Under the pieces are notes generated by a model. It made no database searches, had not been told where the DNA came from, and saw only the letters and a program-made list of their open reading frames with translations. Positions 16,501 to 25,763 of a stretch of DNA of 64,000 nucleotides are shown piece after piece. This DNA is from Spirosoma arboris (GTDB lineage Bacteria; Bacteroidota; Bacteroidia; Cytophagales; Spirosomataceae). The translations under genes and the position numbers were made by a program. Location of the stretch: positions 62,001 through 126,000 of the forward strand of contig NZ_WPIN01000017.1 of the NCBI RefSeq assembly GCF_009754945.1. Reading direction: 5' to 3'. Positions within the stretch are counted from its first letter, which is position 1. Each line of letters begins with the position of its first letter.

Positions 16501-17550
16501 ATGCCATTTCAGATCACTACCCAGCCTTTCGGACCACTACCAACTGGTGCTACGCCACTCACTGAGTACCTGCTCGAACATACCGAAACAGGCGAGTTTA
16601 TTACTGTTATTCCCGAGTTTGGAGCCATTCTCCGCCGATTAGTATTGCGTAAAGGCCACCACGTATTCGCACTCATACAGGGGCCCGATTCACCCCAGGC
16701 ACTAATGGCGGATGAAAGTTATGCCAGTGCCCTACTCTATCCATTTCCAAGCCGTATTCGGCATGGTATTTATCATTTCGAGGGACAGGATTATGCCTTA
16801 AAAATGAATGAAACTCACCGCGACAACGCCATTCATGGTTTTGTACATGGACGCGTGTTTTCGGTGGTGAGCCAGGAAGCAACATCCACTCATGCCCGAT
16901 TGGTCGTACGCTACGATTACGCTGGTGATACATTCGGCTACCCGTTTCCGTTTTCGCTAACAGTTACCTACGAGCTGGTTCAGGCAAATCTGCTATCGCA
17001 TGGGAGTCGACCTCAGGAAGATTATATGTGTGCTCTGAAGATCAGCTACGAAGCTCGGAATACGGGCATAACACGCTGTCCGGCGGCATTCGGCTGGCAC
17101 CCATATTTCCGATTTACCGAAGACATTGAGGCAGCGGAAGAATCAATTGGTAATATGTTATTGACGTTACCTACCCGGATACCGATTTCGCTCGATGATC
17201 ACATGATTCCGAACGGGCAATTGCCTGCTGAAATGGCGGGCACACTTGAGTTGCACAATCAACAACTGGATACAGCTTTTCTGATTGAACCAACGAGTAG
17301 CCCAGCCGAGGCAGAATCATTTGCCGAAACCGTATTAACATCACTCGCTACGGGCGTTCGACTGATTGTAGGGCAACAGACCGGCGAAGGCAAGCTTAAT
17401 TATTTAGTATGCTACACGCCAACCCGACGCGATCGAATTGCGATTGAACCACTTACGGCCAATGTCGATTCGTTCAATAACGGGCAGGGCTTAGCTGTCC
17501 TAAACCCAGGCGATACACTCTCCGGAGCCATGTGGGTGCGACTGGAGTAG
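16501..17550 (+). CDS. Aldose 1-epimerase family protein (galactose mutarotase-like)
   Basis: The 349-residue protein has the galactose-mutarotase beta-sandwich features. FPSRIRHGIYHFEGQDY and HRDNAIHGFVHGRVF occur near residues 80-120. FGWHPYFRF near residue 200 carries the His of the active site. These enzymes interconvert alpha and beta anomers of free sugars in the cytoplasm; there is no signal peptide. Substrate specificity is not visible. It stands alone on the plus strand and faces the GMC/DUF1080 sugar operon across a shared terminator. Confidence 0.88.
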   Translation: MPFQITTQPFGPLPTGATPLTEYLLEHTETGEFITVIPEFGAILRRLVLRKGHHVFALIQGPDSPQALMADESYASALLYPFPSRIRHGIYHFEGQDYALKMNETHRDNAIHGFVHGRVFSVVSQEATSTHARLVVRYDYAGDTFGYPFPFSLTVTYELVQANLLSHGSRPQEDYMCALKISYEARNTGITRCPAAFGWHPYFRFTEDIEAAEESIGNMLLTLPTRIPISLDDHMIPNGQLPAEMAGTLELHNQQLDTAFLIEPTSSPAEAESFAETVLTSLATGVRLIVGQQTGEGKLNYLVCYTPTRRDRIAIEPLTANVDSFNNGQGLAVLNPGDTLSGAMWVRLE

Positions 17551-17556
17551 GTTTTA

Positions 17557-17632
17557 AGTGGAATAGGTGAAGTGAGTGTAATAGGTATATTGTTTGTACT
17601 ATATCTACTCCACTCACCTCACCTATTCCACT
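17557..17632. terminator. Bidirectional hairpin between convergent genes
   Basis: AGTGGAATAGGTGAAGTGAGTG (here split as 17557-17570 and 17571-17578) pairs with its near complement at 17611-17632 with one mismatch. It lies between the epimerase stop and the DUF1080 stop. Confidence 0.7.
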
Positions 17633-17635
17633 AAA

Positions 17636-18364
17636 CTACAATTGGCGGATTTTGATATTTCGGAACCAGACTGTGCTGCCCCAATCCTGCAGACCTATAC
17701 GGCCCGAGTAGCGGCCTTTGCTGATGGGGGCATCTTTCAGTTTGCTGGTAGCAATTCGTTGTTTCCAGTCGGCACTGGTTATGTCGTGTTCCTGAATACA
17801 GGAGCCGTTTAGTGAGACAGTAAGCTTGTTCTTCTTTAATGCAAAATGGACTTTGTTCCAACCACCAACCGGCTGCAAGTCCCGAACACGAGCACTCGCA
17901 ACGCTAAAAAGATCGCCCGCCCGGTGTTTGTTCTCGGCAGCTCCTTCGTAAATGGCATCATCCAGAACCTGCACTTCTAAGCCTGTCTCAAAGATATTTT
18001 TATACTGAGGCTCTTCCTGAACGAAGAAGAAAATCCCGCTATTGGTAAACCGATCAATTTTCCACTCGATCTTAAACTCAAAATCACCCGTAAAAACCGC
18101 ATCGGTCACCAGGTCGCCCCCGTTAGAGGACTTATTGCCAGTCTTATTGGGAACATTTAATTGCAACGTCCCCTGATCAATTTGCCAGGCCACCCCTACG
18201 TTTTTAGTCCCATACGAGTGCCAGCCCGATACATTTTTTCCATTAAAAAGAAGCTTCCAGCCGTCTTTTTTTTCCTGAGAAGTTAAGGTATTGAGTTCCT
18301 GTGCCTGAAGACCTGTGAAAACAAGACATACAAGCAAACCAATAAAAGAAAGTTTGATAAGCAT
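17636..18364 (-). CDS. DUF1080 / 3-keto-disaccharide hydrolase domain protein
   Basis: The 242-residue protein has a signal peptide (LSFIGLLVCLVFTGLQAQ) and one concanavalin-like domain with the DUF1080 hallmark WKLLFNGKNVSGW and, later, GDFEFKIEWKI, SGIFFFVQEE and GRIGLQDWGS. DUF1080 members include hydrolases acting on 3-keto-glycosides. It is the last gene of a minus-strand operon after a GMC oxidoreductase and its small subunit. That fits cleavage of the 3-keto-sugars those enzymes would form in the periplasm. The assignment of activity rests on family and context. Confidence 0.88.
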   Translation of the reverse strand: MLIKLSFIGLLVCLVFTGLQAQELNTLTSQEKKDGWKLLFNGKNVSGWHSYGTKNVGVAWQIDQGTLQLNVPNKTGNKSSNGGDLVTDAVFTGDFEFKIEWKIDRFTNSGIFFFVQEEPQYKNIFETGLEVQVLDDAIYEGAAENKHRAGDLFSVASARVRDLQPVGGWNKVHFALKKNKLTVSLNGSCIQEHDITSADWKQRIATSKLKDAPISKGRYSGRIGLQDWGSTVWFRNIKIRQL

Positions 18365-18396
18365 AAATGTCAGAATGGGTTAGTCATTTCAACTCG

Positions 18397-18990
18397 TTAC
18401 TCGTTCCAGGCTTTTTCACCCGCAGCGAGTGGCATACAGGCGATATAACGGCCTGGAACTGGATCATAAGCAAGAATGGTTTTCCCTACTTTTTCGGAAG
18501 TGAAATACCCCAACAGGGTCAACTCTTTTAATCGACGAAAAAACGCGGTTGGTCCTGGAGCTGCCAGCCGAATTCCCCAAATCGAAGGAGGTAATTTAGC
18601 AGCCTCCTGGTCTTGCTTAAGCAGAAATTCGGTGCGCTGTTCGGGGGTACAATCGACGAATGCTTTTCCGTTTGCTTCTTCGCAGGCTTTATCAAATGTA
18701 TCCAGCCCAGCCAGAAAGTCCTTCTGTTCATCTTCTGAAAGCAGGTCTTTCAGCATCTTGTCCACAAACTGTGGAACGCCAAGCTCTTTAGCACCCGGCG
18801 TTTTGGTCTTGGGGAGAATTGTCTCCGTAATTTCGGCAACGGTATTGGCCTGATTATTCGTCAGGAATTCTGGTTTCCAACTAAGGGTAGCCTGGTTGGA
18901 ACAGGCCATAAATGTTTCGGAAAGCGCGGATATGGAAACGGCATATCCAAAAAATAGAGCAGTATGTTTGAGTGCGTCTCTGCGTTGCAT
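18397..18990 (-). CDS. Gluconate 2-dehydrogenase subunit 3 family protein
   Basis: The 197-residue protein starts with a twin-arginine type leader (MQRRDALKHTALFFGYA) and later holds the family segments TVAEITETILPKTKTPGAKELGVPQFVDKML. Such small subunits accompany GMC-type sugar dehydrogenases and carry the Tat signal for the complex. The GMC gene lies 68 bp upstream and the DUF1080 gene 32 bp downstream, all on one strand. The start chosen gives the intact RR leader. Confidence 0.88.
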   Translation of the reverse strand: MQRRDALKHTALFFGYAVSISALSETFMACSNQATLSWKPEFLTNNQANTVAEITETILPKTKTPGAKELGVPQFVDKMLKDLLSEDEQKDFLAGLDTFDKACEEANGKAFVDCTPEQRTEFLLKQDQEAAKLPPSIWGIRLAAPGPTAFFRRLKELTLLGYFTSEKVGKTILAYDPVPGRYIACMPLAAGEKAWNE

Positions 18991-19058
18991 CTCTTTGAGG
19001 GCTAAAGTATTAGATTTTGACTAATTGGTTCTTATGGAGCCAGACAGCTTTTAAATAG

Positions 19059-20780
19059 CTACATGTTCAACCGATTGAGTTCGCCAACGGCAAAGTCGGC
19101 GGCACGGGCGGTAAGCGCCATGTAGGTAATGGATGGGTTCACGCAGGATGAAGATGTCATACAAGCACCATCGGTAACAAACAGATTTGGCACACTATGC
19201 ACCTGATTATTGCCATTGAGTACCGATGTTTTGGGATCGCGGCCCATGCGAGCAGTCCCCATTTCATGAACGCCTGCACCAATACCACCCGAATAGTCAA
19301 ATGAGGCTACGTTTTTCAGGCCGGCAGCTTCGAGCATTTCGACCGCATCAGCCTTGATCTGCTCTCTCATCTTCATCTCGTTTTCTTTAAACTCAGCGTC
19401 AATTGAAAGCATTGGCAAGCCCCATTTATCTTTCTTATTCTGATCGAGTTTAGCGTGATTGTCGTGGTAAGGAAGGCACTCTCCAAAGCCCACCAGCGAC
19501 ATTCCCCAACCTCCTGGCTCGAAAAGTGAGTCTTTGAAATCGGCGCCGATACCCTCACGGTTGACGCCCCCACCCCAGTTCCCACGCCCGGCAGCACCCT
19601 GATAATCGTACCCACGAATGAATTTGTCGGTATGGGAAGCCTCGTCCAGATTACGGTAGCGGGGGATAAAAATGCCGTTTGGCCGACGCCCTTTATAATA
19701 CTGATCAGCAAAACCATCAAAACCACCCATAGCTCCTAACCGGTAGTGATGATCCATCAGATTATGGCCTAATTCACCACTATCATTACCTAGTCCATTT
19801 GGGTAGCGTTTCGAGGTCGAATTGAGTAGAATTGCTGTAGTGCCCAGCGTCGACGCATTACAAAAAATTATTTTGGCATAAAACTCAACCATCTCCTTGC
19901 TCTCGGCATCGATAACCCGAACGCCCGTTGCGCGTTGTTTCTGCTCGTCGTAAATGATGGAGTGAACGACCGAATTAGGTCGAATCGTGAAGTTATTCGT
20001 CTTATTGGCAGCTGGCAAAGTAGCGGCATTGCTGCTAAAGTAAGCCCCATATGGGCAGCCCCGCGAGCAGCGATTCCGATTCTGACACTGCGCCCTGCCC
20101 AGCTCAAGATGCCAGGGCTTCGGTTCGGTCAGGTGAGCCACCCGACCAATGGTCAGATGACGACCTTTGAACTTCCGTTCAAGCTCGGTGCGGACATGCT
20201 TTTCCAGGCAATTCAGCTCCATTGGCGGCAGGAAATAGCCGTCTGGCAAGTGGGAAAGCCCCAATTTCTCACCACTGATACCCACAAATTTTTCGGCGTA
20301 GGTATACCAAGGCTCAATGTCTTTGTAGCGAATTGGCCAGTCGATGGCGATACCATCTTTGGCATTGGCCTCAAAATCGAGGTCACTCCAGCGGTAGCAT
20401 TGCTTTCCCCAGAGCAACGAACGCCCTCCTACCTGGTTGCCCCGTATCCAGTCGAAGCGCTTTACTTCGGTATACGGCGCGTCGAGGTCGTTATTATAGA
20501 AATGTTTGTTGGTCTCGTTGACAAAGCCACTTCGTTCCTGCACATGATAGGTTTGCTGATCGGCATGAGAAAGCGTTTCCCGATGGGCAAAGTCCCAATG
20601 GTCGAGGTTCATCGTCGGATAATCCTCGATATGGTTGACCAAACGACCCCGCTCCAGCACGAGTGTTTTGAGCCCTTTTTCGCAGAGCTCCTTAGCTGCC
20701 CAGCCTCCGCTAATGCCGGAGCCAATCACTATGGCATCGTAGGTATGGGTTTTATTTACGGTAGTATTCAGATTAGGCAT
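19059..20780 (-). CDS. GMC-family oxidoreductase (probable sugar 3-dehydrogenase)
   Basis: The 573-residue flavoprotein has the FAD-binding GSGISGGWAAKEL near residue 20. It also has the Cys-containing QNRNRCSRGCPYGAYF, the C-terminal HEMGTARMGRDP, and VNPSITYMALTARAADF. It lacks its own signal peptide, as expected if it is co-exported with the Tat-bearing small subunit encoded next. Together with that subunit and the DUF1080 hydrolase it fits oxidation of glycosides at C3. Gluconate or sorbitol dehydrogenase activity is the alternative. It is the first gene of the operon. Confidence 0.9.
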   Translation of the reverse strand: MPNLNTTVNKTHTYDAIVIGSGISGGWAAKELCEKGLKTLVLERGRLVNHIEDYPTMNLDHWDFAHRETLSHADQQTYHVQERSGFVNETNKHFYNNDLDAPYTEVKRFDWIRGNQVGGRSLLWGKQCYRWSDLDFEANAKDGIAIDWPIRYKDIEPWYTYAEKFVGISGEKLGLSHLPDGYFLPPMELNCLEKHVRTELERKFKGRHLTIGRVAHLTEPKPWHLELGRAQCQNRNRCSRGCPYGAYFSSNAATLPAANKTNNFTIRPNSVVHSIIYDEQKQRATGVRVIDAESKEMVEFYAKIIFCNASTLGTTAILLNSTSKRYPNGLGNDSGELGHNLMDHHYRLGAMGGFDGFADQYYKGRRPNGIFIPRYRNLDEASHTDKFIRGYDYQGAAGRGNWGGGVNREGIGADFKDSLFEPGGWGMSLVGFGECLPYHDNHAKLDQNKKDKWGLPMLSIDAEFKENEMKMREQIKADAVEMLEAAGLKNVASFDYSGGIGAGVHEMGTARMGRDPKTSVLNGNNQVHSVPNLFVTDGACMTSSSCVNPSITYMALTARAADFAVGELNRLNM

Positions 20781-20784
20781 AGGG

Positions 20785-20816
20785 AAAAAGAAAGGCTGGC
20801 AGTTAACCTACCAGCC
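20785..20816 (-). terminator. Hairpin with T-rich tract just before the GMC gene
   Basis: On the minus strand a 6-bp GC-rich stem (20811-20816 with 20794-20799) is followed by TTTCTTTTT. It may end the ygiQ transcript, yet it sits only 13 bases before the GMC start codon. An attenuator in the operon leader is therefore also possible. Confidence 0.45.
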
Positions 20817-20891
20817 ACGAATATAACCCAATTATAGGTCAATTTTGCGTTTCCTTTTCTCTTAGTCTACTACCTGATGGGACTACTTAAT

Positions 20892-22787
20892 TCAGCGTTT
20901 TTTCTTCCCTGAGTAATTTCCTGAAAACTTAGGCTTGCCCGTATTTTCGTTTTTGGGGCTGCCTAGCAATCGCTCCGCTAAATCCGGGCGTTTGAGCTTG
21001 TTCAGGCGATTCCGAATCCAGTCTTTATACTCAGGCTTGTACCAGAAGAAATAGCGATTCTGAGCCTGCTTTTCGTCCCGTGTTTTAGCCGTTTTGACTG
21101 GTTTCAGCGTGTATGGATGGACGCCAGAGTAGTAGATCACCTCGGCCACTGTCATCGGTGTGGGTGTAAAATCCTGCACTTGTTCGAGTTCAAAACCCAG
21201 GTCTTTGGTCTCGGCAGCCAGATTGGCCATATCCTGTTCTTCACAGCCAGGGTGCGACGAAATAAAGTACGGAATTAGCGGCTGCTTGAGGTTATGTTTC
21301 TCCTGAATCTTGTCGTACTTCTGCTTAAATAGCTTGAAATACTTGAACGATGGTTTTCGCATAACCCGCAACGTATCGTCGGAGGTATGCTCAGGCGCGA
21401 CCTTCAACCGACCCGACACGTGGCGCGTAACCAGTTGCTCCATGTATTCATCGTGGTTTCCGTCGGCGTTATTTTTATTGAAATCATCGACCAGCAAGTC
21501 GTAGCGTACACCCGAACCAACAAACGCCTTTTTAATTTTTGGATTGGCGTCGACCTTGCGATACAATTCCGTCATGGGTTTGTGCGATGTGTCGAGGTTC
21601 GAGCAAATGACCGGGTGAATACAACTTGGGCTTTGGCAACGTGCGCAGATCGACTCGTCTTTGCCCTTCATTTTGTACATATTGGCCGATGGCCCACCCA
21701 AATCCGAAATGTATCCCTTGAATTCGGGATGCTTTGTAATTTCTTCAACTTCTTTCAATACCGACGCTTCGCTTCGGGAGGCTACGAATTTGCCTTGGTG
21801 TGCAGAAATGGTGCAGAAACTACAACCGCCAAAACAGCCCCGGTGCATATTGACCGAAAATTTAATCATGTCGTAGGCCGGAATCGGACCCCGCTTCTTG
21901 TATTTCGGGTGTGGAAGACGGGTGTAAGGCAAATCGAACGACTTGTCGATTTCAACCTCTTCCATCGTCTTGAATGGTGGATTGATCACCAATAGCTGAT
22001 CACCTACCTGTTGGATAATCCGGTTGGCCTGCCACTTATTCGATTCAACTTCAACAATTTTGAAGTTGGCCGCGTATTTGATTTTGTCCTGCAAACAGAC
22101 CTCATGACTAGCCAGTTCAACTGAATTCCAGTTATTATAGTCACGTAATTCGGTGCTGGCATCGTGCATATAAGCCACCTGATTGATGTTCCGCATCGAC
22201 GAAAAGGGAACTCCTTTCTGCACTAGCTTCAGGATTTCGCGGAGGGGTTGTTCGCCCATACCATACACCAGCATATCGGCCCCGGCATCGACCAGAATAG
22301 ACGGCATCAGTCGGTCCTGCCAATAATCGTAATGCGTTACCCGGCGCAGCGAAGCCTCAATGCCGCCGAGTAATACCGGCACATCGGGATACAGTTCTTT
22401 CAGGATTTTGGTATACACAATGGTAGCATAGTCGGGACGGAAACCCGCTTCGCCACCGGGGGTATAGGAGTCATTGGAACGCAGGCGTTTGTTGGCCGTA
22501 TAGTGATTCACCATCGAGTCCATACAACCCGCCGTAACGCCAAAGAAGTATTTAGGCTTACCAAATTTCTTAAAATCGCGCAGGTCGTCTTTCCAGTTCG
22601 GTTGGGCGATAATAGCGACGCGAAACCCTTCGCTCTCCATGATTCGGCCAATCACAGCGGTGCCAAACGCTGGGTGGTCAACATATGCATCCCCCGATAC
22701 AAGCACAATATCAACTTCATCCCAGCCTCTTTTCTCAACTTCTTTCATCGTTAGAGGCAACCAATCTGTAAGGGGTCTTTCAATCAT
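20892..22787 (-). CDS. ygiQ: YgiQ-family radical SAM protein
   Basis: The 631-residue protein matches the YgiQ family over its length. It has a B12-binding-like N-terminal region (VDIVLVSGDAYVDHPAFGTAVIGR), the YgiQ-type radical SAM cluster motif in GCFGGCSFCTISAHQG near residue 315, and a C-terminal basic tail rich in Lys and Gly. A further Cys cluster (CARCQSPSCIHPVIC) is visible. The biochemical function of the family is unknown. It appears to be a single gene, 111 bp upstream of the GMC operon on the same strand. Confidence 0.93.
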   Translation of the reverse strand: MIERPLTDWLPLTMKEVEKRGWDEVDIVLVSGDAYVDHPAFGTAVIGRIMESEGFRVAIIAQPNWKDDLRDFKKFGKPKYFFGVTAGCMDSMVNHYTANKRLRSNDSYTPGGEAGFRPDYATIVYTKILKELYPDVPVLLGGIEASLRRVTHYDYWQDRLMPSILVDAGADMLVYGMGEQPLREILKLVQKGVPFSSMRNINQVAYMHDASTELRDYNNWNSVELASHEVCLQDKIKYAANFKIVEVESNKWQANRIIQQVGDQLLVINPPFKTMEEVEIDKSFDLPYTRLPHPKYKKRGPIPAYDMIKFSVNMHRGCFGGCSFCTISAHQGKFVASRSEASVLKEVEEITKHPEFKGYISDLGGPSANMYKMKGKDESICARCQSPSCIHPVICSNLDTSHKPMTELYRKVDANPKIKKAFVGSGVRYDLLVDDFNKNNADGNHDEYMEQLVTRHVSGRLKVAPEHTSDDTLRVMRKPSFKYFKLFKQKYDKIQEKHNLKQPLIPYFISSHPGCEEQDMANLAAETKDLGFELEQVQDFTPTPMTVAEVIYYSGVHPYTLKPVKTAKTRDEKQAQNRYFFWYKPEYKDWIRNRLNKLKRPDLAERLLGSPKNENTGKPKFSGNYSGKKKR

Positions 22788-23016
22788 AAGTACTTGCGTT
22801 ATCTGTCAGGAAAACATCGAATTTCCGAAATAATTCATTGTAAGCTACTGAATTGTGCATTCTTATCGCTTAGGGTGGAGGTACTTTACTCCCAGGTACT
22901 GGAGAGTCTATAGGGTAAAATTATAGGTTTTCCTGTAGCCAACATGCAGGTGTTTCCCGATTTATCGAGGTGTTGATTTGCCGGAGCTTTGTAGCGTACT
23001 ATAATCAAACGGAAAA

Positions 23017-23574
23017 ATGAACACGCCTGCACAGATTGATTTATCGACAAGCCCGGATCATACGCCTTTACAAACGGTGTTTCCTGAATACATGCCTCTT
23101 TCTGAAGAAGAGACCGTAGCACTAAAGGATAAAACAACGCAGGAAAAATTGTCGTGGCTATTGGGGGGCGTGATCGGAGGAATATTCGGAGCCTTCCGAT
23201 TGAATGCTTACTGGGATGAACTAGTGGCTACTCAAAATACGGCTCGGATAGTTTTAGGGCTTCTTATTGTCGTTTTTATTTATGCTGTCTACATAGCCCT
23301 GGCTATTCGTAGCATGAGAATATATACTAAAGACCTCACCGGTAAGGTTAAACAGATCGGCCTAATTGAAGTAACGTCTAAAGTCTATTCGCGTCGTAGC
23401 AGTGGTAGTTCCTCTGACGGCTATTATGTGACGTTTAAATGGCTGGCTGATCCGGCGGGCACCGAAATCTGCGTTAACCATCAGGCTATGTTTCAACTTT
23501 TTAATGAGGGTGACAAAGGGTATTTAGAATGCTTTCCCAACTCGAAGGAGCTTATAACTGCCCAGAAAAAATAA
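23017..23574 (+). CDS. Membrane protein with C-terminal beta domain, unknown function
   Basis: The 185-residue protein has a polar N-terminus (about 40 residues), two hydrophobic helices (about 48-66 and 80-103), and a C-terminal soluble part with beta character (IGLIEVTSKVYSRRS..., GYYVTFKWLADPAGTEI). The layout resembles DUF3592-like proteins, but I cannot confirm the family. It lies alone between the divergent ygiQ gene and the convergent WYL gene. Confidence 0.75.
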   Translation: MNTPAQIDLSTSPDHTPLQTVFPEYMPLSEEETVALKDKTTQEKLSWLLGGVIGGIFGAFRLNAYWDELVATQNTARIVLGLLIVVFIYAVYIALAIRSMRIYTKDLTGKVKQIGLIEVTSKVYSRRSSGSSSDGYYVTFKWLADPAGTEICVNHQAMFQLFNEGDKGYLECFPNSKELITAQKK

Positions 23575-23594
23575 ATGTTGCCAATCCATACACA

Positions 23595-24578
23595 TCAGTC
23601 ATACTGGTGTAAAGCCTGACGAAAATAAGCAGTGAGTTCATTGACCAGGCCTGGCGGACTGATCACTTTTACCGAATCGCCCAATCGAGCCAGTTCAAAT
23701 ACCAATTCTTTATTGACGATTATCGTGAGCTTCACCCGAAATTCTTCGGCGGTATCGACCAGTATAGCTTCTTCCTGAAATTCGTAAAACGGTTGCGCTC
23801 GAAAGTGCAATCCCTGCTGACGGGTGAATGAGAGGATTATATCCTGAGCCGGTTCGTCGTAAGCGGCTACACCCAATGCCTGCCTAAAATACACGTCAGC
23901 GTCAAATGCGGGTGGATCGCAGGTGTCTTCGGTTACCTGTATGGAGTGGCCAATGATCCGATCCAGACCAAACACGCGTATCCCCTGATAATCAGGTTGC
24001 CAGCCTACCACATACCAACGATTCCGGTGCTCTTTAATGACGTGAGGAAAAAGTCGATGCGTTTTAGTCACCTCGGTATCGAACCGCTGATGATCGAACT
24101 GCATAACACGCTGTGCCTGGATGGCGCGCAGAAATAACTCAACCCATTCACTGCCTTTAACATACGGAACGGACTCAAACAGAATATGTTGACCGTAATC
24201 ATCTGCCGAGCTGGTACGAAACCGAACGGCTTTATCAATTTTATCGACTGTGCCTCGCAAATCAGCAAATAAATGAAGATGCTGGTATTGATTGAGTGTT
24301 GCCACTGCTGTATGTAGCGCAGTAAGGTCTTTATCGGTCAGTGTAATGGAAGCTGCAAGATTGAACGGGCGCGTGTAATAATAGCCTTTTGGTTTTCGAC
24401 TATATTGAATGGGGGCATCACGAAAATCTTTCAGATAGGCAATATCTTGTTTAATGGTAGACTGAGCTACCTGGCATAATTCGGCCAGATCTTCTGTAGT
24501 GGCGGGATGATTTCCCCAGCGGTTTAGGCGGCTGTTGATAGCCTGTAACCGCTCTTCGCGGTTCTTGACAATTGGCAT
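23595..24578 (-). CDS. WYL-domain transcriptional regulator, divergent from cas6
   Basis: From the ATG at 24578 the protein has 327 residues (MPIVKNREERLQAINSRL). An in-frame ATG at 24638 would add 20 unlikely residues and run into the divergent promoter. Residues about 8-65 form a helix-turn-helix (TTEDLAELCQVAQSTIKQDIAYL). The WYL domain follows at about 160-235 (QRVMQFDHQRFDTE, RWYVVGWQPDYQGIRVFGLDRI), and a C-terminal WCX-like region ends the protein. WYL domains bind ligands, including nucleic acids in some cases, and WYL regulators recur beside CRISPR-Cas loci. Its position makes it the likely regulator of the cas genes; this is inference. Confidence 0.9.
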   Translation of the reverse strand: MPIVKNREERLQAINSRLNRWGNHPATTEDLAELCQVAQSTIKQDIAYLKDFRDAPIQYSRKPKGYYYTRPFNLAASITLTDKDLTALHTAVATLNQYQHLHLFADLRGTVDKIDKAVRFRTSSADDYGQHILFESVPYVKGSEWVELFLRAIQAQRVMQFDHQRFDTEVTKTHRLFPHVIKEHRNRWYVVGWQPDYQGIRVFGLDRIIGHSIQVTEDTCDPPAFDADVYFRQALGVAAYDEPAQDIILSFTRQQGLHFRAQPFYEFQEEAILVDTAEEFRVKLTIIVNKELVFELARLGDSVKVISPPGLVNELTAYFRQALHQYD

Positions 24579-24604
24579 AGTAGATGAATGGTGTAGAAAA
24601 TTTC

Positions 24605-24658
24605 GCAAATATGGGATTCGATTTGCTTGCGTATACATAGGCAGTACGGAAGCAAATC
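24605..24658. promoter_or_regulatory. Three ATTTGC half-sites between the WYL gene and cas6
   Basis: GCAAAT (24605-24610), ATTTGC (24621-24626) and GCAAAT (24652-24657) alternate in orientation. The last two extend to the perfect inverted pair GATTTGCTT (24620-24628) and AAGCAAATC (24650-24658). Their place in the divergent promoter region suggests binding sites for the WYL regulator. Confidence 0.45.
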
Positions 24659-24761
24659 TACTTTTACACCGTTAACTAAAGTCGTCGAAAACTTTCAGGG
24701 AAGCAGTAGTAAGAAATCAGTAAACCCGACTCACCTTTTCTATCCGCCCAGATCAATAGAT

Positions 24762-25583
24762 ATGCAGTTCAAATTAACCCTCCGCCCCACCGCCAGACAA
24801 ACCCTGGTTCCCTTTAATTACGCATATCGACTCAGCGCCTTCATCTATGCGGTACTAGCTGATGCTGACGCGCAATACGCCAACTTTCTCCACTCGCAAG
24901 GGTATCAATTTTCACCTACTCGCCGATTCAAACTTTTCACGTTTTCGGACTTGATCATGCCCAATGTTCGGGTGGATGTGCGAGCGGGCGGTATGTGGCT
25001 GAACTCGCCACATATAGAGTGGATCGTTAGCTTCTATATCGACAAAGCAGCCCAGCATTTTATCATGGGATTGTTTCAGGATCAACGTTGCGTGATTGCC
25101 TCTCCCCGACATCGGGCGGAGTTCATCATTGAGCGCGTAGAAGCCGTGCCTGTAGAGATTACTAGTGAAACCATTCAATTACGTACACTATCGCCAGTAG
25201 TGGTTGCGGAGAAAGACGAACGAAACATCGATCAATATTTGCATCCTGCCGACGAACAGTTTGGTCCGTTGCTCATCACGAATCTACTAGCGAAATACGG
25301 TAGTATTCAAACGGCAGTGCCAGCCGGAGCTTCATTTATGGACAAATTCGATACCTCGTCTGTAACATATAGCCTATTGCCAGCCCAAGGGCGAAACGCT
25401 GCTCAGCCCAAATCTCGACTGGTAACCATAAAAGAAGGCTCGCGAGAAGAGACCCGAATAAAAGGCTATTACAACTTCCAGTTTGAACTATGCGGGCCTA
25501 GGGAATTGCTGGAACTGGCGGTGCTGGCCGGGGTGGGGCGGTATAATAGTGAAGGATTCGGATCGGTCAATATTCAACATTAA
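24762..25583 (+). CDS. cas6: CRISPR repeat endoribonuclease Cas6
   Basis: From the ATG at 24762 the protein has 273 residues, normal for Cas6. An in-frame upstream ATG at 24627 adds 45 residues that do not look like Cas6. The N-terminus MQFKLTLRPT opens a ferredoxin-like fold. His44 in FLHSQGYQF is a good candidate for the catalytic His, and the Gly-rich loop GVGRYNSEGFG lies near the C-terminus. Cas6 cuts the pre-crRNA inside each repeat. Its base composition matches the chromosome (34 of 60 bases G or C in one sampled line), unlike the cas genes that follow after a 300-bp gap. Confidence 0.92.
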   Translation: MQFKLTLRPTARQTLVPFNYAYRLSAFIYAVLADADAQYANFLHSQGYQFSPTRRFKLFTFSDLIMPNVRVDVRAGGMWLNSPHIEWIVSFYIDKAAQHFIMGLFQDQRCVIASPRHRAEFIIERVEAVPVEITSETIQLRTLSPVVVAEKDERNIDQYLHPADEQFGPLLITNLLAKYGSIQTAVPAGASFMDKFDTSSVTYSLLPAQGRNAAQPKSRLVTIKEGSREETRIKGYYNFQFELCGPRELLELAVLAGVGRYNSEGFGSVNIQH

Positions 25584-25699
25584 ATTACTAACAATCAGCT
25601 TTGTACGATTATTTTATATCAACTTATATTTCAATTCAGCGACTGATTGCTCTGTAAAAATACGACTAGTTGTCATAAAGCACTAATCGTTGATATTTT

Positions 25700-25740
25700 T
25701 TATCATCTTATTGGATGATAATTTCTTTTCTCTAGCTTTG
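25700..25740 (+). promoter_or_regulatory. Promoter with overlapping palindrome for the zinc mini-gene and cas8-7-5-3
   Basis: TTG (25711-25713), 19 bases, then TAGCTTTG (25733-25740) is a very good Bacteroidota promoter, 23 bases before the mini-gene start. An inverted repeat TTATCATC (25700-25707) / GATGATAA (25714-25721) straddles the TTG, which is where a repressor would bind. It implies that the interference genes are transcribed separately from cas6. Confidence 0.65.
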
Positions 25741-25763
25741 TCTCAAACTAAACAGACAACGCC

